DNA from: Chondrilla cf. caribensis | Taxonomy: Eukaryota; Porifera; Demospongiae; Chondrillida; Chondrillidae | Direction of reading: 5' to 3' | Assembly: GCA_964020155.1 (NCBI GenBank) | Contig: OZ026557.1 | Coordinates: 2,636,501-2,700,500, forward strand | DNA: 64,000 bases | Shown: positions 11,697 to 24,300 of the stretch, piece after piece | Layout: every line of letters begins with the position of its first letter | Position numbering within the stretch: position 1 is the first letter of the stretch | The notes under the pieces: generated by a model | The model's database searches: none | Told to the model about the DNA's origin: nothing | The model's input: the letters and a program-made list of their open reading frames with translations, nothing else | Made by a program: the position numbers and the translations under genes

Positions 11697-11735
11697 ATAT
11701 TATATGTATATATACATAATATTTGGTTATTTATT

Positions 11736-11766
<31 letters not shown>

Positions 11767-13510
11767 ATATAATTATAATTATATTAAACATGAAAAAAGA
11801 TGAGAAAAATTGTGAACAACAGCCTAAATTGATGCACATTTAAACTCCTGTATACAGACGACACTAATTCTTTGGCAAAGGTTTAAATATTCTAAAGGAT
11901 CATGGGATATAGATCTCATATGGGTCACCAGTTGATGGAAAAATCAATAGCATGATTTCCAAATGTTCCTGAAGACTCTAAAGCCACGGGAATGAAGACA
12001 TGTGTCTGACTAATAGCCCTGTATGTCTCCAATTTCCTTTGTGCTTGTCAGGGCCTGAGGCTGAGGTGTAGATGTGGGAGGAAGGCTCAGGAAGCAAATG
12101 TGTCCCAGCAGGTGGCGTCCCATGCAAGGAGGTGCCCATTGGCCCAAGGGAAGATGGAGTGGCCAACAGGTCTTTCTCCATCAGTACGAGATAGCCCTTG
12201 AGGTTCCAGAATGGAGGGAATACTGGTGCTCTTGAGTGCCTCCTTGATGATGATGTTGAGGTGGGTGTGTCTGGAATCCTACCCACACTTCTGTGACTCC
12301 TCAATTGCAAGCCGTGAAGCTCAGATCCATTCACACGGTTGCCGCACAATTAAAGTACAATTATTATGAGGGGCACATGTACAGATGGGAGATCCCAGGC
12401 AGAGTGAAATGGCCAAATGGATAGAATCGTCAGTTGATGGGGAGTGAAGCTTGTGACCAGGTAAGATCATTTAGCGAGATGATGCAAAAAGACTCTAGCA
12501 AGGATCGCTGTAATGGGTCAAAATCCAACAGTAGTTGAGATTGAAAGAAGGAGCAGTACGGAGCAGGAAAAATAGCTTAGGGATGGTGAAAGCACTCCTC
12601 AGTAAGCATAAAGTATATCATGAGCTTGGATGTATTTGCTTTCACCTAAGAGACAAAGTTTGTCTATCTTGGACCCAACGATTACATCCAAAGCGGGCTA
12701 ACCCCCAATGGGGGACCCAAGGAGAATGGCATCCTCTGCATGGCTTGATGACCTTGAATGATGAGAAGGAGGACATAATTCTATCTATAGAATCCTTACT
12801 GATACCAATTAGTTCAGACTTCGTATGATTCAGTTTCAGGCCTAGTGTCATTGCTTCTTCCTCAACCAATGCCAGGTCTGCTCTGTTCTGCAGGACACCC
12901 AGAGTTGTGTCATCAATATAGAAATCACAAAACTCCGATTTGATGGCTTTGACTATTTCAAGGGTCGTGAGGCAGAATAGCAAGGATCCGAGTGGGTCAC
13001 CCTGCTGTACCCCCTCGGAGGAAATGATCACACATTTTTGACCAAAATAGAGGTAGGAAAGGGTACTGTAGGTGCAGTGTGCCAGGGGGAACACACTGGG
13101 GAACTTCTTAAGAACAGCATTTAACATTTTATCCCTTCTCAGAGAATTGAAAGCATTCTGGAGTCCAATTTATCCAACAAATTCCTGGCTTCCGTGCTTG
13201 ACAAATAATTGCGCACTGCATGTACCGCAGCTTTGGTCCCCCGAGGGACTCCAAATCCAAGCTGCAATGGTGAAAGCAGCGATCCCATCTCTTCCCTTAC
13301 AGAGGCACACGCACATTTGCTGACCAAACGACAGAGTGTATTTCCAATTACAATAGGCCTCACTCCTCCATCAACTTTGTTTAAACCAATGAGGTTAGCT
13401 CCTAAGAAGAACTGGTGGGCCTCCATGGGAACACCACCTGAGAGCACCAAATTGATAAACTTCGTCAATGAAGCTTTGAGTGTGTCTGCTATCAATCCAA
13501 GAGAACGAGA
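11190..13510 (-). mobile_element. decayed reverse-transcriptase retroelement, with two copies of its C-terminal part
   Basis: Read 5' to 3' on the minus strand, 13495-13139 encodes RT motifs (GVRPIVIGNTLCRL, QLGFGVPRGTKAAVHAVRN). After a frameshift near 13150, 13127-12642 continues with EGVQQGDPLG and the catalytic YIDDTTLG box. A C-terminal region follows at about 12300-11880, out of frame in places, and a second version at about 11510-11200 (PLVWDATCWDTYAPSHL, FVPVAVETSGALG). The two C-terminal copies are separated by AT- and CA-repeats at 11530-11790, so at least two insertions or a partial duplication occurred. Frameshifts and stops make it inactive. The RT class is not settled; a LINE-like origin with a nuclease-like tail is my guess. 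Confidence 0.8.
11530..11790. repeat. AT-rich block with (CA)n and (TA)n tracts
   Basis: (TA)n runs at about 11540-11570 and 11740-11765 flank a CA tract at 11648-11688. It separates the two copies of the retroelement tail. Confidence 0.9.
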
Positions 13511-15840
13511 GATGATATTATATATATATATAAGTTACTATGACATAGCATTGTAGAAATATTCCCTATACATAGTCATTGCAGTATTATGCATACACAG
13601 GTATTATTTTTTGTTTGATCGATGTGTATACAGTGTATATCCATACATAGACATGATACATGTACTATATATACTTGCTCATCACCACGCATAAAAAATC
13701 TGCATACGGCGTACATGCATTATATGTAGCACCTCTAAGTGCATGTGCACATGCAGTGTCATATATAAAGTATATACATGTATAATGTATATTATAATAA
13801 TTTGCATTAATATGGACTGCAGTTGGGCTATGGTGACCATACAGTGACCTACATTGATTTAATCACTGTCCACGTGCACAAACCCTACGACTCCAGTGCC
13901 TGTAAAGGCATGTACGTACATGGTCCTTCTCTCACTACATCTTTGCTACAGCCATCACTTCATGCAACATCATTATCAAAATTCATTAATCAGACAAATT
14001 GATCAACATACAAATAGAGTTGTAATAATTCTGCATGGGAACCGATTGTGAGAATGTTGTCATTTGTGAACGTCCTTGACACTCTGTATCTCTCCAATGT
14101 TGGGTCTCTCTGCAGCATGGAGACTGGGTCCCAGTATGAAATGGTCCAGCTTCAGTCCTTGCCCTTCTTGTTGTTTCCCGACTTCACCCCCCTCCTCTCC
14201 TGGTGCTGGTGTGACCATGGGGAGGGTGAGACCTGCCAGTATGACAATGGTCTGTGGGTGGTCATGGACTTGGTCATTCTAACTCCCTGTGGTATTGGGA
14301 AAGACGGAACAATAGATGCACTCAGACATGCACATGTAAGGTACACATAAACATACGTACGTACATCATGTACATATAAGTACATATGTATGTAGTATGT
14401 ACTACATTCACAAGGATGTGTGTAAACCAACACTCCAAAAACTTTCATTCTTTGTTTGCATAATCACAAAAATGTGCTTGCATGCACACTATGTAGGTAT
14501 GGTTGGTGTGTCTATGGTATGAACAGGCTAATGAGTGTGCTGCGTATTTTAAGGAATGGTAGTGTGCACACTGTATGTACGTATGCAGTAATACACCTCT
14601 ATAAGGATTACTGTTACAGTACAAGCTACATGTACAATCACAGACAGTACACACATACACATACACACAAATACACATACACATACACACAAACACACAC
14701 ATCTACATACACACAGTACATACACATATTCACACACGTACACACAGTACATACACCTTTACATACACACAATACATGCATGTCTATATACACACAGGAC
14801 ATACATGTCTACATACACACAGTACACACACTTTGCCATATCTACAATCATGTACTTCTGGTTCTTGCTACCGATATCTGTTGACACAGGTCAGTGAGTG
14901 GAGTAGAGATGTAGAAGTGTCCTCTCTGAGCAGTCCCACTACATGCAATGTATGGGGAATATGATTTGGAATGGGAATTCACCTTCATGAACTCCACACA
15001 TGTTCCTAGGTGGACACTAGACCTAGCTACTGTATATTGATGTCATGACTTGAGGACAGTGTTCAACCTGTGACATTGTTCACTGCTTAACTTCTCTCAC
15101 ATTCTCAATTCAGTGATACCTTTCCATGCAAATAAGTGTGATTGTGTATATGTACACACTGGGAGACACAAATTGCACACAATACAGACGTGACATACAA
15201 ACAATTTAGACATAACATACGTACACACAATACAACATAGTATACAAGATATGTACAGTAACCTATGATACAGAATGTACAAAGTTACCATATTCCCAGC
15301 AGTGGAATCATACACTACAAGTACACACATATTGAAAATAGTCGTGAACAAAAGGGAAGTGTACTTCAACAGTAGTAACATAGGTGGATGCAAGGATGTA
15401 GGGAGGATATGGGCTAGCAAGGTACACTAATACCTACCTTGATTCAGTGTTGTATTATTATTGTTGTTGTTGTTGTTGTTGTCGTTGTTGTACCATGAGC
15501 TGTTGTGCCATGGCCTGTGCTTGTAAGTACGTAGGCTTGTTGGTATTGGAAGAGCATGCTCTATTGACTGAACAGGTTAGACCAATACTACTCACTGGCC
15601 TGTGGGGGGAGGGACAGGATAGTGGATGGTGGTGGGTACAGTGGATGGAGGGATACATGTACAGTGGTGGGTACACCGAATTTGTAGTCTTAAATAACTA
15701 ACACGTTTTCCTGATCACTTCCTAAAGTAGTTGGCAATCAGGGAAAAGTGTGGGGTGATCCCACGAACACTTACAATCTCACACGTACAGATCTAGATAC
15801 ACATAAGGACAGGTTACCCATAGTAGACGCACATGACACG
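13511..15840. other. intergenic region between retroelement and TRIM-NHL B
   Basis: No gene was recognised. The region 13911-14058 is a diverged direct repeat of 20012-20160 (shared core GGTCCTTCTCTCACTACATC), so it is transposon-derived. An ACACAT-rich tract covers about 14640-14832 and a (TTG)n tract 15457-15490. A 100-codon open frame at 14048-14350 has no recognisable domain. Confidence 0.6.
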
Positions 15841-16130
15841 CACTTCACTCACTCAGCTCCTCCGGGTTCGATCTCGTCCATTCTAGTCTCCCTATCATCG
15901 TGATGTTCCTGTCGACGAGGATATTGTGGTCATTAATAGGGGGCGTTACTACACATCCAATCAGGGCGGGTACAAGAATCTCGATTTTGTCGGTAGCTGC
16001 ATAGATACTCTATGCTACCTTTTTGCAACAGTTTATAAGACTTTGGCGTCCTTCCAGATCTAGTACTTCTCGTTGGTGATAGTCGTTTCTTTGTTTTCAA
16101 TAGTATTGTCGATTGCCTATAATATTGAGG
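15840..16130 (+). promoter_or_regulatory. promoter and 5' non-coding exon of TRIM-NHL gene B
   Basis: It is similar over its length to 7191-7488: GGTCATTAATAGGGGGCGTTAC, TATA-like GTTTATAAGA at 16031-16040, CTTTGGCGTCC, and a donor GAG|GTAGGT cut after 16129. An imperfect palindrome at 15993-16018 stands near the position of the palindrome in copy A. The duplication therefore carried the promoter along. Confidence 0.6.
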
Positions 16131-16794
16131 TAGGTAGCTGTGACTACGCTGATATTAGATATGTGCGGTGGTGGGATCAGTCGTACGTAATCTACGACTA
16201 ATGTACCGTGCACCCAGGCAACATTATATAGCTACAACGAACTGCATTCCACTATAATTGCACTCTCCACTTCGCTGTATCATCCTCCAATCCTATACGT
16301 AATGCTCTCTTTTTAACTGACATTAGAATGTAGCTAGATGTACGGTAGACATGCGTAGTGTGGTTTACTAACCTATAACCTGATATGGGATCGCTTATAG
16401 CCATGAAGTATTACCCCCTACCCTCCCACCACTTGGTGCTCAACACAGGGGTATTACAGACCTGTGTTCTCTCAACACATGCTCCTAAACCATGCACCCA
16501 ACACATGCTCCTAAACCATGCACCCAATACATGTTCATGGTACAGAGTGTCTATGGTAGAACTAAATGGTCTGGCCATGGTAGACTTACTCCAACCAACT
16601 ATATCTCTGGTCAAAGTTAGCTGGCATAGATCAGCATTAACTACATTGAACTAGCCTTGTCAGTAACCTTAGTGGTCAGTACAGCTTGTACTATCTCCTG
16701 GTTAACCCCACCCACTGCTTATGTACAGTTCGTATGTCTATCTGATAGCAAATAATAATTATAGGATATCAATATAGTGAGGCTTATTCACTGT

Positions 16795-16796
<2 letters not shown>

Positions 16797-16847
<51 letters not shown>

Positions 16848-16862
16848 CGTGCGTGCGTGTGT
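16797..16862. repeat. (TG)n microsatellite in TRIM-NHL B intron 1
   Basis: TG tract 40-100 bp upstream of the acceptor at 16900, in the same intron as the (TG)n of copy A. Confidence 0.95.
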
Positions 16863-16914
16863 ACATTGTACTATCATCTTGTATTACTCCTTATTTGTAG
16901 TGGAAGTGGTTAAA

Positions 16915-19233
16915 ATGGCTGAAGGTCCGGACCCTGCTAATCTGCCCTCACAGGACAAGTCGTCTCATCAAGAAGAACAAGAACCGGTTGTCGTTGAACC
17001 TGATGTGACATGTGGTCACTGCAAGAGAGAACTGAACAATCCTTATCTGTTGTGCTGTCTACATTCGGTGTGCGGAGAATGTCTTCCTAATATGGTAGTG
17101 GAAAATGGTCACCTGAAGTGCACTCAATGTGGAGACACATCCACTCACTGTATCGACGGGAGGGTGTTGGAGAGTGAGTGTAGAGTGGACAGCCTACGTT
17201 GTGTTCCAGTACCAAATGGTCCCCTAGCTCGGTATATCGAGGGAATGAAGATTGTTCAGAAAGTAACTCAGAATGTCCCCATTCCTTGTGGCAACAAGCG
17301 ATGTAAGAGTGGTGACTCACCTTCCACTGTATTCTGTACAGACTGTTCCAGATTCATGTGTGAACGTTGCTATACTGCCCATGAGATAATGGACGAATAT
17401 GAAGGTCACGTGTTGATGAACTTGCAGGAGATTTGTACTCTCCCATCACAGATGTTTCTGAAGAAATCTGGTCCTTACACTTGTCCACTTCACAATGAAG
17501 AAGTCCTCAAATATTGCTGTGAACAGTGTGATTTACTGATGTGTCAAGCTTGTGCTATTGACCTGAAACCTCCACACAACCCCAAGCACCTCAGTACTAA
17601 ATCAACTGTATTTGATCATCACACTCAGTCTGTGAAGATCGCTCATCAGACTGCCATCTGCTATGAGAGGAAGTACCAGAAGATGGAGAAGGAGTTCCAG
17701 ACTCAGATCAGAACTGTGGACAAGATGAAAGAGGCCGCACTCCACGATATCAACACAGTCTTTCAAAACATCCATCAGGTTGTGGATGAGAGGAAGGAGG
17801 AACTTTGTAGACAGGTTATAACCACAGCAGAAGAGAAAAAGCGTACCATCAGTTCAAAGCTCTCAGCCGCTAAGAGAGAGAGGGAAATGTCAGCAAACAC
17901 TCACTCTTCCCTTCAGTTTCTCCTCACCAGTGGTAACAGTCACGATGTGATAGCTAGTAAGAATCTGATCCGAACACAACAATCTGTTCTCACCTCAAAA
18001 TCGTGTCAGGAAGAATTTGAGAGCATTATGTCTCAAGTGGTGACCTTTGACCCCACTAACCAAGACGTTCTGAAGGTAATCAGAAAATTTGGTGTTGTAA
18101 TAGATGGAGCCTGTCCTGTCAACTGTACAGTGGAGCCCAAACCAGAGACTGTACGTTGGAATGGATCCGACCCCCTTAAACTAACCTTGAACACATTCGA
18201 CAGCAAGAACATCCAATGTAAGCGAGGAGGTGATGACATTGAGGCTTTCCTTCATCCCAAGACACCCATACCAGGTCCGGCCATCAAAGCCAGGGTTGTG
18301 GATGATGAGAACGGACAGTACACTATATCCTTCCCTATCACATACCCAGGAAAATGTGAACTTTCTGTTCTAGTGAACGGGAGTGATGTTAAAGGTAGTC
18401 CGTTTGGTGTGGACTTCCTGCCAAATGTTGGTTTCCCAAAGCTCAAGAAGAATGTTGGTGATTATTATGCAGTAACAGAATACATCGACTATCCTCGAGA
18501 TGCAGGTAGACCCTGGGGAATTACAGTAGCTAATGATGGTAGTATGTACATTTGTGATACTCCCCATAAGATTCGTGTGTTCAACAAGCAAGGTGAGCCT
18601 GTCAAAACATTTGGCCGAAAAGGAACTGGAAAAGGACAGCTTTCCACTGTTACTGGTCTATCTATGGACAGTTACAATCATTTGTTCATCGGGAACCGTT
18701 CTAACAATCGAATAGAAGTACTTGGAACCAATGGACAATTTATCAGGCAAATTGGAGTGGGACAGCTTCGGGAACCTTATGGTGTTACAGTACACAACGA
18801 ACAACTTTATGTTGCAGACACTGGGAACAATAGGGTAGCCATTTTCACCCTGGGTGGTCAGCTCATAAGTACCATTGGATCACAAGGTAGTGGTCCTGGA
18901 CAGTTTGACCGCCCTAGTGCAGTAGCCATCTCACCTGATGGGGACATGTATGTTGCTGATAAGAACAACCATCGGGTCCAAGTATTCAGTTCGGACGGTG
19001 TGTACCAAAGAGAGTTTGGTGAGGAACTGAACAATCCTCATGACATCCTCGCCACTGCTGATGGTCATGTGTTAGTTGCTGACTGTGATAGCAATTGTGT
19101 CGTCATCTTTAATACAGCAGGGCAGCTAATTCACAGTATTGAAGTTCCCTCTCGACCTTATGGCCTATCAATTGACCACAATGGAGATCTTCTTGTTACT
19201 CTGTTTTATACCAAACAAGTAGTTGTTTTTTGA
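16915..19233 (+). CDS. TRIM-NHL protein B, tandem paralogue, 772 aa
   Basis: The ATG at 16915 lies 14 nt after the acceptor TTATTTGTAG (16891-16900). Same architecture as copy A: RING (CGHC, CCLHSVCGEC, CTQC), B-box 1 (CTDCSRFMCERC), B-box 2 (CPLHNEEVLKYCCEQC), coiled coil, filamin repeat ending VKGSPFGVDF, and NHL blades (YVADTGNNRVAIF, YVADKNNHRVQVF). RING, coiled coil and filamin are nearly identical to copy A. The B-box 1/2 linker (after about residue 130) and the first two NHL blades are clearly different, so the targets bound may differ while the ligase module is kept. The promoter, 5' exon and intron are duplicated too. Ubiquitin ligase activity is inferred from the family. Confidence 0.95.
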   Translation: MAEGPDPANLPSQDKSSHQEEQEPVVVEPDVTCGHCKRELNNPYLLCCLHSVCGECLPNMVVENGHLKCTQCGDTSTHCIDGRVLESECRVDSLRCVPVPNGPLARYIEGMKIVQKVTQNVPIPCGNKRCKSGDSPSTVFCTDCSRFMCERCYTAHEIMDEYEGHVLMNLQEICTLPSQMFLKKSGPYTCPLHNEEVLKYCCEQCDLLMCQACAIDLKPPHNPKHLSTKSTVFDHHTQSVKIAHQTAICYERKYQKMEKEFQTQIRTVDKMKEAALHDINTVFQNIHQVVDERKEELCRQVITTAEEKKRTISSKLSAAKREREMSANTHSSLQFLLTSGNSHDVIASKNLIRTQQSVLTSKSCQEEFESIMSQVVTFDPTNQDVLKVIRKFGVVIDGACPVNCTVEPKPETVRWNGSDPLKLTLNTFDSKNIQCKRGGDDIEAFLHPKTPIPGPAIKARVVDDENGQYTISFPITYPGKCELSVLVNGSDVKGSPFGVDFLPNVGFPKLKKNVGDYYAVTEYIDYPRDAGRPWGITVANDGSMYICDTPHKIRVFNKQGEPVKTFGRKGTGKGQLSTVTGLSMDSYNHLFIGNRSNNRIEVLGTNGQFIRQIGVGQLREPYGVTVHNEQLYVADTGNNRVAIFTLGGQLISTIGSQGSGPGQFDRPSAVAISPDGDMYVADKNNHRVQVFSSDGVYQREFGEELNNPHDILATADGHVLVADCDSNCVVIFNTAGQLIHSIEVPSRPYGLSIDHNGDLLVTLFYTKQVVVF

Positions 19234-19780
19234 ATTGGTTTTATAAGATAACTTTTTATACAGTTCTGTTATAGTATTACATATAATAGTGATATTATTA
19301 TATAATACATATTAACAATTATTATATTGATTTGATAATAATACCAAATAATTATTGTGAGCTGAGAGTCTTTCATTACATCAGTAATATATATATAATA
19401 TATATAATTACAATAATAATACTCCTATAATTGCTCACTAACCACCACTTCATCCCCATTGCTATTGATACATCTGGTGTCTTTGGCCCCATAACAGGAA
19501 ATTTAATTTATCAGGGATCTTGGTCGCCGCCTTCAACTTCACTCAGATGAAATTGCTTCCTATTTAATATTCTACAGAAGATCCCAGTGGAGACTCAGAG
19601 GGGAAATACAGCCAGCATTCTGGGTAGTCTTCCTAGGCCCAAACAAGTTCTGGAAGATTCCATGTAATTGCCTCGTGTATGTGCTATGTGTGTTGTGTTT
19701 CGTAAAGTGATTTGTGTAGTTATTTAATTGTAAAATGAGTGTATATGCATAATTTATGTGTCTTTTATTTATAGGCTCCC
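19234..19780. other. 3' flank of TRIM-NHL B
   Basis: AT-rich start (TATAATA runs to about 19430), then about 350 bp of ordinary-composition sequence in which I see no gene. Confidence 0.5.
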
Positions 19781-20160
19781 TTTACATACATCTTGCTAGC
19801 ACCCTGTCCCCCTTAGTCAGTAAAACAGAGCACCATGTACGCACTCCTTTGATTTCACCAAGTTTATCACCCACACAGACAATAGAAGAAGATGAAATCC
19901 TTATGTCCTTTGATGTTGTATCCCTTCTTACCAAGACACCTATATTCAACTAGACACCCAAGTAGCTTAATCACTTGTCACACAAAGCCCAGGTCTTCAG
20001 TGTCTTTAAAGGTGTGTACATGGTCCTTCTCTCACTACATCTTTGCTACATACATCACTTCATGCAACATCGTTATCGAACATCATTAATCTGCAGACAA
20101 ATTGATCGACATACAAATAAAGATGTAATAATTCTGCACAGGAAAGGACTGTGAGAGGTA
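19780..20160 (+). mobile_element. Penelope-like reverse-transcriptase fragment
   Basis: The frame through 19800-19950 reads TQTIEEDEILMSFDVVSLLTKTP. This matches the N-terminal RT block typical of Penelope-like elements (S-F-D-V-x-S-L-F-T-x-x-P). A stop follows and the rest is out of frame, so it is a relic. Its downstream part (20012-20160) is a direct repeat of 13911-14058. Confidence 0.62.
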
Positions 20161-20775
20161 ATGAATGGAAGTACTAAGTATATCTATGTGTGTCTTACCT
20201 TTAATTCAAGAATCCTTTGAGAATATTGAGTGTACGTGTGCTGAACAAAAACTCAACATAATGAAATTATTACATATTATATGTATAAGACAGATTGGCA
20301 AAAACTATATTCATTGCACTCAATCACATTATCTTTCAATTCCCCAGCAAAGCCATCATGCACCACAAACACCAAATTTAAACCACTTAAAATTCAGTGA
20401 TAATTATTATTATATTTGTAACCAATATTATAATTATGATATTATTGAGTGCCCACAAGAAATATTACTGTTAATAGCATGAGATCTAGACTGTCCTTGT
20501 CAAAGTGTTGTCACAAAGAACCCTGACTCTACTACAAATACTTGAGTTGATCAAATTTACCACTCGTTTATTATAGCTCATAATATATAAAATCAATAAT
20601 ATTATATTAGTCAATATATCAATATATAATTATTATTATAGTCCGTATAAATATAAGGCATATGGTAATTATAATAATTATACTATGGTTTTGTAAAGAA
20701 AGTAGCACTGAAAGTAAGCATACGTAACACACAAGATATGCTTGCCCGTATGGCAGGTTATAGGTATAGCAGAAT
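20161..20775. other. intergenic, 3' flank of mitofusin-like gene A
   Basis: AT-rich sequence with TAATTATTATTA runs at 20400-20450 and 20580-20645. No coding potential was recognised. It lies between the Penelope relic and the stop codon of the minus-strand mitofusin gene. Confidence 0.5.
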
Positions 20776-21302
20776 TCAATCAAATTCTGCTTCAGTCTTC
20801 TGTTCAGGATTAGTAGTGGATAGGAGTTCAGCCTGAAAATTTTTAAATCTTCTGTCAATTCTGGCAAAACTTTGTCTGTACACACAATGGAAGGATTACA
20901 AAAAGTACATTAAAAGTGCTAGAAAGTACAAGACAAGAAAGTTAACATACTTGAAGTTTTCCAATACACATACTTCCTTCTCAACTACATCCTTTTCATT
21001 CTTCTTCCTTAGAAACTCCCCTGTAATTGACTGCAAATCATCTCTTAACCTTCCACTATAGTAAGCAGCTTGAGATTGAAGTTTCTTTACCAGGAGTTCT
21101 TCAAATTTATCCTTAAGAGGCTCAACTTGCATATCCAGCTGAATACACAATTGATGGATGACCTAAATGTGTGAAATGATTCTTGTTTTGTTCATGCATG
21201 CTAAATGCTCACATACATGCCATCCAGGCACATCACAATTGCACACGCACGCACGCACGCACACACACACACACACACACACACATAAGAACACACACAC
21301 GT

Positions 21303-21354
<52 letters not shown>

Positions 21355-24300
21355 GAACACACACACGTGCACGCACATACGTACAAACAAACAATTCTCC
21401 ATATCATACACACTTGAGACTTCACTTCCTCCTTTAAGTCATCACACCAAATCCACCTGAATGCCTTATATCCAACATACCCGGTGATGCCAACACCAGT
21501 CAGCATAGTAGAAAATGGAGCCTGCAACAGTAGACAAATCAATACATATACTAATACCTACATATACAGTAGTACATCTGAAGCCACGGATGACAACATC
21601 CAACTCACTGCTATAACCCATGCTGCCGCTCCTACTCCTTCATACTGTGTACGTTCAATTAATAAATAAATAGGAAGAAAATAATAAACAACATCTACTT
21701 CAACTAAATATGTACTGTATCATGCTTTTATACTTACTTATAGGAATAAGATAATTTAAAATTTATAAGTTGATGATTCAATATTTGTTTCGATAGTCAA
21801 GGAGTAATGAAAGCAAGACTTAGTACTAGACTTAGATTTCTGCGTATGACTAATGCCAGTACACATGTAGCTTGGCATGATAGAGACGTGCATGAGAGGG
21901 TTAGGGTTACCCTTAGTATACCATGTACTCCATAACACAAGTTGTTAAATGTCTTTAAATTCACCTTGCTCTGAGGGACAAAGTGTTTGAAGCTATTCCA
22001 GTATGGTGAGACTATACATTTCCCCATTTCCAGCAGAGGAACATCAGAAGTGTCATGCTTTTCACTACAGAATTACAAAATTGCCAATGCCCACACATAA
22101 TATTATACACAATTGATTGGAATTGCTCTTAAACAGAAAAACATACTCTTTGTCACCACCACGTCTGTTTCTGAGGGTTTGCTGCTCCAACTGATGCTTA
22201 TCGAATTCCCCTACAAATTTCCAAACATCATTGTAACTTACAACCAGCTAGGCCATCCCAGTAAGTGCCTACAGGGTGGGAGGGAACACCCTGTAAGTGC
22301 TTGCAGGGATGGTTTAGCTGGTTGGACTGCTATACGCATATGTACATATTTGTGCTATTATAACCTCTGAATAGGACACATATGCTGAAATACACTATGG
22401 GTTATTGCTAACTCTGTTGCCATCTCCATGGAAGGCATATACAGAGGTAATATGCATGTTCATCACTTCTTGAAGGTTTATATTATGTTGATATCCTTCA
22501 AAGAGTGAATATTACGCAGTGGCAGTGGAAGTTGTGAGGAAGGTTTAGTAAATAATTGCCATATTATTATTGGATGTCTCCCCAACTTATTTCTTATTTA
22601 CATGCGCTTTTGGGAGGGGGAGGGAAGTGTTCCAATCCTTTTTCGTACTGTACAGTATTTACTACGCAATCAACACAAATCTGCATAATGTCTAATGCAG
22701 TGAAAACACCTCACTTGTCAAGTCACTTGCTGCTCTGTCGTACATAGAGACCAGATCATTCCGGAGCTTCGTATTGATCTCATCATATGATGGTTCTACT
22801 TCAGCAAGCAGGTCTGCCTTAAATTTCTCCAGACCACCAAATTGATATGTCTCCTTACATTGGTTGACTTGCTTTTTAATTTCCTGCTTAGCATTTTTGA
22901 TGGCTGCATCAACCTTTGTAGTGAAACAGAGGTATGTTTGGTAATCACACATAGTAAGGAAATTAGTTAACTGGTATTGTGTAGCCGAGTGCAATATTCA
23001 CAAACAAATTAATGACTAACAGTTGACCATGCCAGACTATACAGAACTATTATAATAGAACTTGCCTTGAGACCAACGTTCTCCACAATAGTTACTTCAT
23101 TATCCTCCCGCACGGTCTCCAATGTGCCCATTCCCTCAGTTACATCATTCTTACTGCTGTCAAGACTGGCAATTTCACCATCCAGTCGAATTCTGTGGAT
23201 TCACCAAAAAATGTGTACACACACATAAATAATATGCATAATAAATGTATAAACACATATCACATGCATTTATTTATATGTACATACATACAAGAAATTA
23301 AGATTAAACATAGATACTGTCTAAATATTATGAGTAGCACAAATGACATACAAATTTTGAAAACAATCACCTTGTCCTTTTCAACCTTTGCAATTCTCGT
23401 TCAAGTAAATCAACAGTACAAGTGATGGATGATCTGGCCGAATCACAGTGTCTACCAAGTCTGGTCTGTAACCCGTGTTCTGTCAGACATTTCTGAATAG
23501 ACACATAATGTCACTCAATGTAGTGAAAATTTCACCAAATCACAAACACTTCTTTATACAGCGGAATCTTGATAATCCGACATCTTTGGAGAAACAAGTA
23601 GCATGTAAGATTACAAAGGTCATCAGATTATGGCAGTTTTATAGAATAGTCTTAGATGATGGCCATCTCTTAGAATGTGGTCAGATTATAGAGAACATTG
23701 GATATCGGAGATAGTGGATCATGAAGATTACACTGTATATAGCATCTTATCTAACATACAGTGTGTTTTACTTCAATATTATGCTGAATACAACTATACA
23801 TATACGCAACCTGGAGATCTTTCTCAAATTTGTTGAATTCCAAAAGTCTCTCTTGTCTGCCACCAACGAGAGCTATGTAAAGTACCATACAGATACACAT
23901 TACATTTTATTAGGGGACATCTTTGGTTAACCAAACCCTTGGGGGCCTTGGATACATAAGAAGTGTTTAGCGAGGTGAAAAGTTCAGACAACTGAAACCA
24001 AATATGAAATAAAGAACGTGATCTTCATACAACAGGCTGGTATTCACAAATTACACAATAAGCCATTAGAAATCCAAATGAGCTGTTAAACAAACAATTA
24101 AATAAATACTTTCATATACTGCCACATAAGCTGTTTTAGATACTCATGTTTTCCACTATATAGCTGACGGAAACCATTTTCACATGGCACAATTAGAATT
24201 AAATTGAGGGTTCAGATAATTGAGGCAACACTGTATCAGAATGAGGCATAATACTCATTATCACACATGAACACACACACACACACACATCTATGCACAC

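Noticed and set aside
14048..14350. Plus-strand open frame of 100 codons
   Set aside because: No recognisable domain, no splice or promoter context, next to transposon-derived repeat; not called a gene.
23918..24235. Second pogo-like element in mitofusin A intron 3
   Set aside because: Only the right end (TACAGTGTTGCCTCAAT inverted) is convincing; no matching left end was found, and a longer element from 23557 would swallow exon 4.
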